Origin: Sycon ciliatum
Taxonomy: Eukaryota > Porifera > Calcarea > Leucosolenida > Sycettidae
Length of the DNA stretch: 64,000 nucleotides
Assembly (NCBI RefSeq): GCF_964019385.1
Contig: NC_088645.1
Span: 30,649,517 to 30,713,516, forward strand
Reading direction: 5' to 3'
Position 1 is the first letter of the stretch, and each line of letters begins with the position of its first letter. Below are positions 43,638 to 53,907 of this stretch, piece after piece. The position numbers and the translations under genes were made by a program. The notes under the pieces are model-generated. The model had not been told where the DNA came from. It worked only from the letters and a program-made list of their open reading frames with translations, and ran no database searches.

Positions 43638-45060
43638 GCAGTCTGTGCCGCCTCCGTTGTCGCAACCAGTTTCTGTGTAGCAGTTATCGTCGCAGTCTGT
43701 GCCGCCTCCGTTGTCGCAACCGTTTTCTGTGTCGCAGTCATCGTCGCAGTTTGTGCCGCCTCCGTTGTCCCAACCGTTTTCTGTGTCGCAGTCGTCGTCG
43801 CAGTCTGTGCCGCCTCTGTTGTCACAACCGTTTTCTGTGTCGCAGTCATCGTCGCAGTCTGTGCCGCCTCCGTTGTCACAACCGTTTTCTGTGTCGTCGC
43901 AGTCTGCGCCCCCTCCGTTGGCACAACCGTTTTCTGTGTCGCAGTCGTCTTGGCAGTCTGTGCCGCCTCCGCTCTCGCAACCATTTACTGTGTCGCAGTC
44001 TGTGACGCCTCCGTTGTCACATTTGCTGCCTACATGTATGTCACAACCGCTGTTTGCAACGCAGACATTTTTTTGCAGCTGTCGTCTCAGCCATTTTTTC
44101 GAAGCCTTCGTCGCAGCCATTTTCGCAGCCATTTTTTTCGCAGCCGTGGTCGCAGCCATTTTCGCCAGCTGTGGTCGCAGCCATTTTCGTAGCCGTTGTC
44201 GCAAACATTTTTCCGCAGCCGTGGTCGCAGTCATTTTCGCAGCTGTGGTCGCAGCCCTTTTTTCACAACCGTGGTCGCAGCCATTTTCGCAGCCGTGGTC
44301 GTACCCATTTTCGCAGCCGAGGTCGCAGCCATTATTTCGCAGACGTGGTCGCAGTCTGTGCCGCCTCCGTTGTCGCAACCCGTTTCTGTGTAGCAGTTAT
44401 CGTCGCAGTCTGTGCCGCCTCCGTTGTCGCAACCGTTTTCTGTGTCGCAGTCATCGTCGCAGTTTGTGCCGCCTCCGTTGTCCCAACCGTTTTCTGTGTC
44501 GCAGTCGTCGTCGCAGTCTGTGCCGCCTCTGTCGTCACAACCGTTTTCTGTGTCGCAGTCATCGTCGCAGTCTGTGCCGCCTCCGTTGTCACAACCGTTT
44601 TCTGCGTCGTCGCAGTCTGCGCCCCCTCCGTTGGCACAACCGTTTTCTGTGTCGCAGTCGTCTTGGCAGTCTGTGCCGCCTCCGTTCTCGCAACCATTTA
44701 CTGTGTCGCAGTCTGTGACGCCTCCGTTGTCACATTTGCTGCCTACATGTATGTCACAACCGCTGTTTGCAACGCAGACATTTTTTTGCAGCTGTCGTCT
44801 CAGCCATTTTTTCGAAGCCTTCGTCGCAGCCATTTTCGCAGCCATTTTTTTCGCAGCCGTGGTCGCAGCCATTTTCGCCAGCTGTGGTCGCAGCCATTTT
44901 CGTAGCCAGTATCGCAAACATTTTTCCGCAGCCGTGGTCGCAGTCATTTTCGCAGCTGTGGTCGCAGCCCTTTTTTCACAACCGTGGTCGCAGCCATTTT
45001 CGCAGCCGTGGTCGTACCCATTTTCGCAGCCGAGGTCGCAGCCATTATTTCGCAGACGTG
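43638..45060. repeat. Direct duplication, 713-bp period, containing 54-bp blocks 3 and 4
   Basis: Two successive copies each contain a 54-bp block (43638-44058 and 44350-44771), the junction CTGCCTACATGTATGTCACA and the same following 24-bp repeats (GCAGCTGTCGTCTCAGCC, then TTCGAAGCCTTCG). They differ at a handful of positions, so the whole composite was duplicated as one piece. Confidence 0.9.
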
Positions 45061-46400
45061 GTTGCAGCCATTTTATCGCAGCCGTGGTCGCAGCCATTTT
45101 CGCAGCCGTGGTCTCAGTCATTTTGCAGCCGTGGTCACAGATATTTCCGCAGCCGTAGTAGCAGCCATTTTGTAGCCGTGGTCGCAGCCATTTTTCGCAG
45201 CCGTGGTCGCAGCCATTTTCGCGGCCGTGGTCGCAGCCATTTTTCGCAGCCGTGGTCGCAGCCATTTTCGCGGCCGTAGTCGCAGCCATTTTCGCAGCCG
45301 TGGTCGCAGCCATTTTCGCAGCCGTGGTCGCAGTTATTTTCGCAGCCGTGGTCACAGCCATTTTCGCAGCCGTTGTAGCAGCCATTATCGATACGCAACT
45401 GCTGCCTGCGTCACAGTCATTTTCACAGCCGTTATTTGTGCTCAGTCGTTGTCTGTGTCGCAACCGCAGCCGTGGTCGCAGCCATTGTTTCGCAGCCGTC
45501 GTCGCAGCCATTTTGTCGCAGCCGTGGTCGCAGCCATTTTCGCAGCCGTGGTCGCAGCCATTTTTCGCAGCCGTGGTCGCAGTCATTTTCGCAGCCGTGG
45601 TCGCAGCTATTTTCGCAGCCGTGGTAGCAGCCATTTTTGTAGCCGTGGTCGCAGCCATTTTCGCAGCCGTGGTCGCAGCCATTTTTCGCAGCCGTGGTCG
45701 CAGCCATTTTCGCGGCCGTAGTCACAGCCATTTTCGCAGCCGTGGTCGCAGCCATTTTCGCAGCCGTGGTCGCAGCTATTTTCGCAGCCGTGGTCGCAGC
45801 TATTTTTGCAGCCGTGGTTGCAGCCATTTTCGCAGCCGTTGTCGCAGCCATTATCGATACGCAACTGCTGCCTGCGTCGCAGTCATTTTCACAGCCGTTA
45901 TTTGTGCTCAGTCGTTGTCTGTGTCGCAACCGCAGCCGTGGTCGCAGCCATTGTTTCGCAGCCGTCGTCGCAGCCATTTTGTCGCAGCCGTGGTCGCAGC
46001 CATTTTTGCAGCCGTGGTTGCAGCCATTTTTCGCAGCCGTGGTCGCAGTCCTTTTCGCAGCCGTGGTCGCAGCTATTTTCGCAGCCGTGGTAGCAGCCTT
46101 TTTTGTAGCCGTGGTCGCAGCCATTTTCGCAGCCGTGGTCGCAGCCATTTTTCGCAGCCGTGGTCGCAGCCATTTTCGCGGCCGTAGTCACAGCCATTTT
46201 CGCAGCCGTGGTCGGAGCCATTTTCGCAGCCGTGGTTGCAGCTATTTTCGCAGCCGTGGTCGCAGGAGTGGTCGCAGCTATTTTTGCAGCCGTGGTCGCA
46301 GCCATTTTTGCAGCCGTTGTCGCAGCCATTATCGATACGCAACTGCTGCCAGCATCTCAGTCATTTTCACAGCCGTTATTTGTGCTCAGTCATTGTCTGT

Positions 46401-46760
46401 GTCACAACCGCTGCCTGTGTCGCAGTAGTATTCGCAGCCTTTGTCGGCGTCCCGGTCATTGTCGCAATCGTTGCTGCATCGCAGTCGCTGTTGCAGCAGT
46501 TGTCTGCGTCACAATCCTTGCCTGTGTCTCGGTCAGTGTCACATCTGTTGCCGGTGTCGCTTTCATTGTCTGCACCACAGTCGATGTCAAAGCTGTTGTC
46601 TATGTCGTTGTCTAAACCTCTACTGTTTTCTATGCTGCCGACATTGCCTGCACCACCTTCCATGGCAGCAGAGTATGAGAAGCCGGCCGTTGATAAGCAG
46701 TTTCATGCAGCATGGGCACCAAGCAAGACGCCTGCACTCGGTTAGCAATCCTGACCGGTG
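46401..46760. other. Degenerate right edge of the giant array
   Basis: Regular 24-bp periodicity fades here into irregular related motifs (TGTCGCAGT, TTGTCTGCGTCACA). On the minus strand an ATG in a strong Kozak-like context (GCTGCCATGG at 46661-46663) opens a frame toward the array with an Asp/Asn/Cys-rich start (DIDNSFDIDCGADNESDTGN). It ends at 46376 without entering the main array. It could be a relic of the sequence from which the array grew, but this is a weak inference. Confidence 0.35.
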
Positions 46761-46984
46761 ATAATGTATTAGACGGATTTCCAAAATGTCATTTCCAATA
46801 CCTACTAAGGGCAGAAGGAGAGTAGTATTTCTAAAAGTATGTCTAAATGTTCGAACTTATTTATTTTTAGCATCCCCCCACCTCACAACAGAGCAACCGA
46901 GTTTTGCATTAAGCTGGGAGTGCCGATTCGAGAAACTGGTAGGATGGCTCTGCTTGGAGCCGCTAGATGGCTCGCAGCTGAGCC

Positions 46985-47255
46985 AGCAAATGACTCCGCA
47001 TGGAGCAGGAGAATGACTCCGCATGGAGCCGGCAAATGTCTCCGCATGGAGCCGGGGAATGACTCCGCATGGAGCCGGCGAATGACTCCGCATGGAGCCG
47101 GCGAATGACTCCGCATGGAGCCGGCGAATGACTCCGCATGGAGCCGCCAATTACTCCGCATGGAGCCGCCGAATGACTCCGCATGGAGCCGCCAAATGAC
47201 TCCGCATGGAGCCGCCAATGACTCCGCATGGAGCCGCCAATGACTCCGCATTAGG
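46985..47255. repeat. 21-bp minisatellite, 12 units
   Basis: The unit is AATGACTCCGCATGGAGCCG plus one base, with 21- to 23-bp spacing. Ten of the 12 units have TGACTCCGC; one has TGTCTCCGC and one TTACTCCGC. Three degraded units (CATGGAGCCG-like) reappear at 47714-47765. The open frames on both strands follow from the three-fold period. Confidence 0.95.
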
Positions 47256-48116
47256 CCCAGACAGATCCTGCCGGCAATTCTTTCGGCAAAATATCGAAGA
47301 ATTGAAAGAGCGGAAATTGCCGGCAAAATCGGAGCAAAATATTGAGATGTTGGGTAAAATCGATGCCTGATGCTTGGATTTCCTTGTTCCTTGTCACCCG
47401 TTCAGCAGGATACACTGCCCAGGACGAGATCATGTCACCGAAATATCTGAGATTCACTGTGGATCGACTTGATTTTGGAAGAATTCAGGGACACGCGTGT
47501 TGAGACCCGTGTTGAGAAACCGACCTTGCGATTTTTATGGAACGTTGTACGGGATTGTACGGGAAGTGGATACAATACACGTTTTCCCGGAGCAAAATGA
47601 AGCAAAATATCGATTTTCTTGTGCCAGGCTCGGCAAATTATCGACGATTTCGCAGCAACATTTTGCCGCAAAATATCGAGGCGACCGAAGCAGAATCTTT
47701 CTGGGCCTACTCCACATGGAGCCGTCAATGCCTCTGCATGGAGCCGCCAATGACTCTGAGTAGAGCCGCCAAATGCTAAATATATAGAGATGCATAACCA
47801 GTTGAGAGCATATATTCTCATGGACTTTACAGATACCGTCATGTGTGCGCCAGAAACATGAGTTGAGCTAGTGGGTGGGAGGCTGGGAAGGAAACCGTTT
47901 GGGAACACATGTTCCGCAAGTTGCACGCTCGAAAGTCCAAACAGCAATGACATGCAAGAGACATTGTAGGGCGTGTGCCCACGTGACATGCGCATGCGTG
48001 CAGGTTGGGCCAGCTCGCTGGGCTGGCTGCTAACTCGCGTTAGCATGCTAACGCTCATCGCTCAGAAAATGTACGTGTTTAGCACCCCCCTCCCCCCCCC
48101 CCCCCAAAAACACAGG
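47256..48116. other. Unassigned sequence with short dispersed repeats
   Basis: GCAAAATATCGA-type and GCCGGCAA-type motifs recur between 47270 and 47690 in both orientations. A poly(C) run sits at about 48092-48105. No gene was recognised. Confidence 0.4.
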
Positions 48117-48117
48117 C

Positions 48118-49919
48118 TTAGGGCGCGTTCAGACTGGTGTAAAAAGCAAGCGGAATGTGAAAGTTGTCACGGTGAATCGGTTCCCGCCAGCGCAAACACG
48201 GAAAAGGTTTCCCACCACCAAGGTTTCCCTGCAGCCCGCGGTGGGATGCAGATTCCAGCGGAACGAGGCGGGAGCACTTTTGATTATTTTGAGTTTTGAC
48301 TTCTAGACTGCCAACTTCTTCCATAATGCCGAATGTTCGGCTCAGCAATGGAGAGGGAGCGCATGGAGCTGTACGTGGTGATTTTTGAGGGCTCTGCAGG
48401 GAAACCGTTGACTGCAAAAGAGAGGCATACTCTGATCGCTGAGCGGATGAATGCCACCCAAGCAGCACACACTCTGGACATCGTGTTCTTTCTGTCGACA
48501 AGCACAAGCAAAAGCACGAGAGCTTTCCTGCGGAGGTATGACTTTGGCCGTATTTCAGCATGGTCGAGTGGAAAATTTCAAAAAGGTTTATTTCAAGAAA
48601 ACCCCAAAAGGAAGACGGGGGGGGGGGGGGGGGGGGGGCATGCCCTCAGCGCTCGAAGAGACGTTCTACTATCTGCCGGTGTATAGTTCTTGCCAATTAA
48701 GGATGTAGCCGGCTGTTTTGCCAGCGCTTGTAAATTGGCTATTTTCAAGCAATTATTTGTTGCGCCAGGGGGTGATTGCCCTCGTCTTCTGAGATCCTGG
48801 CTTGGCTAAGCGACACTGCTCCAGACCCTCTTCTAAGGTGAGGCAATATTGGCTTGATGTAGGGAGTCCAGTTCCGGTCGCTGAAAAGCGAAAAATGCAG
48901 TCACAGCTCCCCTGTACAAAGTGAATGGGCGCCTCGTGGCTGCACTTCGAGATGCAGTTCGAGGCCCAAGTATCTTCTCCCGCGGCCTTTTCAGCCTTGT
49001 CGATGCTATTTTTAGGGAGCTAAGGTCATTACCTGAGTCGAATGGTCTTGGTCCGAGGACGCTGAGACGCTCCCTTCCTCCTTTATTCCCAATCGAACTC
49101 GCGCACTTCCACAGAAACAGGGTGACTGCGCCCTACTATAAAGGCATTTGTATGGAAAAAGTCACTAAAATCGCCGTTTCCTTCTCATAAAAGCACGGAT
49201 GACCGCGATTGGTCCATAGGTTACAGTCTTTTGGCCGCTGAGTCGACTGGTTTTGGTCCGAAAAGGCTGTGATGCAACGTTCGGCCCTTATTCCCAATCG
49301 AACACAGTTGAGTAAACGGTCACGTGCTCATGCGTACACCAGTTGCCTGGTCACCGTGCCTGCACTGGCTGCAGGCTACAATTTTCACTTTAAGGTTCAA
49401 CTCAAAGGTTCAAAGCAGGGAGCCGTAAGAGGCTTTTACGCCTCCCTGGTTCAAAGGTTCAACTCGAGTGACATAAACAGGCCCATATGTAAATGAGCAC
49501 GTGACCGCTTACTCAACCGTGTTCGATTGGGAATAAGGGCCGAACGCTGCATCGCAGCCTTTTCGAACCAAAACCAGTCGACTCAGCCGCCAAAAGACGA
49601 CAACATACGGACCGATCGCGGTCATCCTCCCTTTTATAAGAACGAAACGGCGTTTTTAGTGACTTTTTCCATACTAATCCCTATCTAATAGGGCGCAGTC
49701 ACCCAGTTTCGGTGGAAGTGTGCAAGTTTGATTGGGAATAAAGGAGGAAGGGAGCGTCTCAGCTTCCTTGGACAAAGACCATTCGACTCAGCACCCCGAA
49801 GGCTACAACTGGTGAAAATTTTAGGGTAACTTCCCCTTTAAGTTTTTTTGGACCTTGGCGGATGCAAAGGATCCACTCAATCGATCAGGATCCTGATCCA
49901 ACCAAACGAACATGCCCTA
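48118..49919. mobile_element. Harbinger-like DNA transposon, degraded, with nested snapback element
   Basis: The left end reads TTA then GGGCGCGTTCAGACTGG; the right end is GAACATGCCC then TAA, so TTAGGGC(G/A)(C/T)GTTC forms a terminal inverted repeat with a TTA-type target duplication, as in PIF/Harbinger. The inside has a short plus-strand frame starting at 48348 (MERERMELYVVIFEGSAGKP) with a possible donor at CGGAG|GTATGA. I do not recognise this as transposase or Myb protein. The right half is occupied by a large palindrome (49035-49789). Confidence 0.4.
49035..49789. repeat. 755-bp palindromic (snapback) element
   Basis: The left arm (49035 to about 49428) and the right arm (about 49433-49789) are reverse complements over most of their length. 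Matching landmarks include AAGGAGGAAGGGAGCGTCTC near 49740, complementary to 49069 onward, and the centre CAGGGAGCCGTAAGAGGC next to TTTTACGCCTCCCTG. There is no spacer to speak of, so it would form a long hairpin RNA if transcribed. Confidence 0.8.
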
Positions 49920-50209
49920 AGCGAGTTCCACGTTACGTCCAACCTCATACCTGCGCTGGGAAGCTGGCCTCTCCGCGACATCTAGCCAGCAATTTCTAAT
50001 CCAACACTACTCCCATCGCTGCAGAGCAAACTATACTGAGGAAAGGTTTCAAATTCAAAAAAATGCAGGCAAAACCTCAGTCATTTCGGCATCAACTGGC
50101 GCACCAGAAAATGTTGGGGTTGGAAGGAGAATCTTGTCATTTGGAGTGACAAGTGATCACCGCTACTTTTTCCTGTACACTTTGTTCTGCAGCGTAAGGA
50201 GCAGTGTGG

Positions 50210-50570
50210 GAGTAGAAATTGCTGACTAGACCAGCTTTCCAGAGCAGGTGTGAGTTTGTACGTATGTCAGCATGGTAGAGTGGAACAATACAAAAAATAG
50301 ACTTCAAGAAAAGCCAAACAGGATGATCGGGGACATTTCCTCAGTACCAGAAAAGGTGTTCTTCTATCTGCCAATATATAGTTCGTGCTAATTGCAGACG
50401 TAGCTTGAGGTTTTATCATCGCTTGTATATCGGCTGTTTTCGACATTATTACTTGTTACGTCAGGGGTGCTGGCTCTAGTCTTCTTTGATGCTGGCGTGG
50501 CCAAGCGATGCTACCTCCCGGACCTCTTCTAAGGTGAGGAGGCAATGTTAGCTTGATTTAGTTTTGTTGA
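50210..50570. repeat. Diverged duplicate of 48540-48880
   Basis: Shared landmarks in the same order: a GTTCTNCTATCTGCC motif, TATATAGTTC, GCTTGTA, TTACTTGTT, and CTCTTCTAAGGTGAGG followed by GGCTTGAT/AGCTTGAT. Similarity is about 75% by eye. It may be a second fragment of the Harbinger-like element or an older segmental duplication. Confidence 0.55.
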
Positions 50571-51066
50571 TAGTTTATTTTGTGTACGCGCCTGTGGTGT
50601 GGTTTGGTTCTACACACATACACATACATTATGGGATTTTAGGAACGCTATTTTTCAGGGTACGCCATTTCTCAAGGGATTTTCTTAACACCTGAAAAGG
50701 AAACTTAACTGCAACATTAGAGCGAAAGAGGAGAGATCAACTTGCCCACTTGTTCTGGTTTTCTCAGACATGCAGTTTCGTAATAGTTGCACCTTCTGTG
50801 TTTAAAGTACTGCTTACCCAAGCAAAGTCCTGAACAGGCCATACCACTCCTTTGCCCTGTCAGCAAAACATCGCACAAATACAAAACAACGTACTTTGAT
50901 ATAACGTTATGTAGAACCAAAGCTTGCACACATACATACGTACACCTGACCACACACTACACACACTCATGAATTCAGACACAAATATCCCAGGCCCGTC
51001 GCATCGACTTTGTAGGTGGGGGTGACCATGGAAAGGGGGGGGGGGGGGATGCGGCCTCCCCGGCAA

Positions 51067-51370
51067 AAATATTTCAACAATTGAAGCCTATTACAAGAAT
51101 TTCCGGGCATTTGGTGCCATTTCAGTGGAACTACAATGAACGGCCTTTTGATTCGGCAACAAACCAAGAAGACGCTACGATCGGGGACAATAATTTCTTC
51201 TTTATCCTCCCCGGGAAAATATTTCAAAAATTGAAGCCCATTGCAAGCATTTTCAGGCACTTGGTGCCATTTCAGTGTAACTGCAATGAATGACTTTTTG
51301 ATTCTGCAAAAACCACGATAAAAGAGCAGCAATCGCATGTCATCACGAACATTCAAAATCAACATAATTT
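51067..51370. repeat. Approximately 150-bp tandem duplication, two copies
   Basis: AAATATTTCAACAATTGAAG at 51067 recurs as AAATATTTCAAAAATTGAAG at about 51217, and TTGGTGCCATTTCAGTG follows in both. A poly(G) run (51037-51049) precedes it. A minus-strand frame of 143 codons spans both copies but has no recognisable motif. Confidence 0.8.
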
Positions 51371-51379
51371 TGCGAATCG

Positions 51380-52080
51380 ACCTTTTTTTCAGCATCACTT
51401 TTCAACGAGGACGAAGCAAAGTCGGCCGAACGAAGCCCAGAGGAAGAAAATCACCCTCTCCACTTCGCCATCACGATACTGACATAGATACGAGACGAAA
51501 CAACTAAAAAATCCACAAGAAAACTGATCGGCCATCATCAGACTTTGGTCTGAGAATTTCTATCACGATCAAAAATGTACGAGGAGCACTCAAAATAAGC
51601 TACAGATGTACCTTTATCACTCTCTACTCCTTTTTCAAGACACAAAAGTCGACTCTCCACTTTCAAACCAGGAACCAGACATACCAGTGGTCCTTTTCAG
51701 CTGCTCCACGAGCACAGGAAATGCTCACCAAGGGGCTCAGAGAAGCATCCATTCCAGAAAAAGAGCTAAAATACGAGTGAGACTGCATGCCTGAGTACAT
51801 GCATGAGTACATGCAGAAAATAGTCAATTTCAGCGTTTCTGCTCCAAACAGCAACTTGCTTCGACTAGCTACAAAGATTACACCAAAGGATCAAACAACC
51901 GTTTTCTTCATTTTTTTGACAGGTGGGATCCTTGTGCTTGGCCCAGCACGCCAAAAATCACACCTCGGCGGAGTACAAAAATTACAACTCCCAGATGTCC
52001 TCGATTGCTGGCCATGAGTGTGCTCCGAAAAAAATACTGGCGAAAAAGTGGGGTGGCTGTGACGGCCTCACATCCATCCA
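51380..52080. other. No recognised feature
   Basis: Several short frames on the plus strand; none shows a domain or clear splice sites. Confidence 0.4.
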
Positions 52081-52084
52081 TACA

Positions 52085-52335
52085 CAGGCATGCATACACA
52101 GAATCGATTCTGCTCCATTCATTTCGCAACCGGAATCGGATCTGCACTCAACAAACGCAGTCGCGTGCATCAAACAAACGCACCCGAACCAAAACACGGC
52201 GGAAGGACTTTGGAATGTTGTCGGAATGTCACCGAACAAACGCAACCTCATTTTCTCTACAGAAAAATGGAACAGATTACCTAGAGACGTCCGCTCCAGC
52301 ACAACGCTGGACGTTCAAAGCTGCAGTGGTACCCC
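52085..52335 (+). pseudogene. Degraded LINE reverse-transcriptase C-terminus
   Basis: In the plus frame a stretch ending FSTEKWNRLPRDVRSSTTLD matches the W-N-x-L-P plus S-x-x-x-L-D pattern found at the C-terminus of many LINE (jockey/CR1-type) reverse transcriptases. Upstream lies an HSFRNRN-like segment that recurs, inverted, near 1895-2110. No RT core is present. The pattern is from family knowledge; the clade is not assigned. Confidence 0.45.
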
Positions 52336-52599
52336 TTACACTTTTGGTCCCAGACTGTGCATGTTGTATTCCTTGTTCAATACCGGCAACAGTAGCTCAT
52401 GCCATGTTTGACAATGGATCAATACTATTGATCTCCAGCTGACTATCACACTTTTTCTCTTTTTTATTCCCAGTTCACTACCTTCTTATTGGGAAGAAAT
52501 GCCCGTTGGGATTTGCAAAATACAACAAAGTCAAAAAAAAGAATTAGCCTGGTATACACCACACGGCTGGTTGACGTGGCTTTTCTGGCCAGTGAATGC

Positions 52600-52601
52600 T
52601 A

Positions 52602-52662
<61 letters not shown>

Positions 52663-52745
52663 TCTCTCTCGCACACACACACACGCACAGATCAACGGAC
52701 ACGCACACGCACACCACCCCCACCCCACCCCCCCCCCCCCCCACA
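52600..52745. repeat. Compound microsatellite: (TC)n, (CA)n and poly(C)
   Basis: TC from about 52601 to 52670, CA to about 52718, then a C-rich run to about 52742. Confidence 0.95.
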
Positions 52746-53129
52746 TACACACATCTATATGTTGCGAAATACGATTCAATTATTATTTACGCACATTGTC
52801 GTATATGGTTCTTGTCTTGTAGAATCCAGTGTCTGACGTCATGGTCTAGTCTATATGTGAGTATAGTAGGATGTGTGCCGTGTATTGTATGAGGTGCATG
52901 CAAGAGTGTGTATAGTCAGAGACTGACTTGCATTCGTAGTGCTAGCTTTGTCAGAGAGCGAGGGTGATCAGTGGTGCGTCCGTGGTCTGGTTGTCTTGGT
53001 CTGGGTCATGTGGTCTGTACGTATTCGTCCCTGATTGGTCTTCGCCTCATATCAGTGTGTACCCCTTTGAAGTTGAAGTACTCGACATGACTCCCAACCA
53101 GGGTACAAGCAACCCGGTGTTCTTCTTCC

Positions 53130-53215
53130 AAAACGGGTCCAAATACCCCCCCCCCCCCCGCCCCCGCAACGGGTCACTGACCCCCGCTTGACCCGGCTCT
53201 GGAGCAGACACTACC
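53130..53215. repeat. Right-end fragment of the CAGTGTCTGCTC MITE family
   Basis: It ends GGCTCTGGAGCAGACACTA and contains ACGGGTCA and CCCGGTGTT motifs, like the right half of the element at 8196-8598; a poly(C) run is embedded. The left end was not identified. Confidence 0.5.
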
Positions 53216-53905
53216 GCGGACTATGGATGGAGTGCATGGAACATACAGTATACAGCACACAAGGCTGACAGCAGAGAGCCAGACCAGAACTAAAAATTAC
53301 CATTACAAGATCACGCATATAGCGTACAGCAATCAAAAGCAAAGCGCATTCATACATGCCATTCCTACCTGATGGTGGAGCTTGTCAACCAGATCCACAT
53401 TCTTTGAATTCGCTGCCGACTATATCTTTGCTATTGTCGCTCTGTCTATCCTCTCACCTTTCTTCAACCCTCAAGTCTTCTGTAGAACTTCTTTCCAGTC
53501 GGTCTCTCTGCTCTTCTCTCTACGCTTCATCTCAACAACGTTTCTCTTCTCCATTTCTTCGTTCCTGTACTTCTCTAAACTTCTCTTCTCTCTACTACCT
53601 GCATCTTTCTAATAGTTAGTTCTCTTCGTTTGAATGATTTTCTTCAACATGATCATGATCATGACTTATGACTATGTAGTCGACTGTGTTTTTGCACTTT
53701 GAGCTTGAGCTTGATTTTCTTTCATGTCTTTTTTGCCGAATGTACAGTGCGCTAGTGCGCTGTCGACATGCCTATCATCCTGGTCATGTCGTGCACTACA
53801 CACATGCACTCAGTCTGTCTGTCTACCATGGTCTACGTCTACAATCTAGTCGGTGCATGTGCGCACGGCACGTGCGCTGTGTGTGAATAATGCATGCAGC
53901 GCAGC
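53216..53905. other. No recognised feature
   Basis: Pyrimidine-rich in part (53440-53600). Short frames of 76-87 codons are Ser/Leu-rich because of composition; no gene is called. Confidence 0.4.
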
Positions 53906-53907
53906 TA

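Larger units (their letters stand above)
28870..46400. repeat. Giant hierarchical tandem array (24-bp and 54-bp units), about 17.5 kb
   Basis: The basic unit reads GCAGCCATTTTCGCAGCC then GTGGTC (24 bp) and is repeated with substitutions and small length changes. Four blocks of a 54-bp unit interrupt it. A marker segment containing TTATCGATACGCAACT followed by TTTGTGCTCAGTCGTTGTCT recurs about 17 times (for example near 31829, 33822, 36463, 37988, 39914, 42580, 45389 and 46333), defining higher-order repeats of roughly 440-1650 bp. Exact or near-exact internal duplications have periods of 441, 638, 713, 1094 and 1525 bp. Because 24 and 54 are multiples of three and stops are rare, frames of 200-560 codons are open on both strands at once. 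They give Ala/Val-rich, Arg/Ser-rich, Pro/Trp/Ser-rich and Cys/Asp-rich strings. None can be preferred as a gene. Confidence 0.95.

Noticed and set aside
50717-50953. Minus-strand frame with a possible donor (GTAAGC) near 50815
   Set aside because: The exon would be very short, with no neighbour exons or domain.
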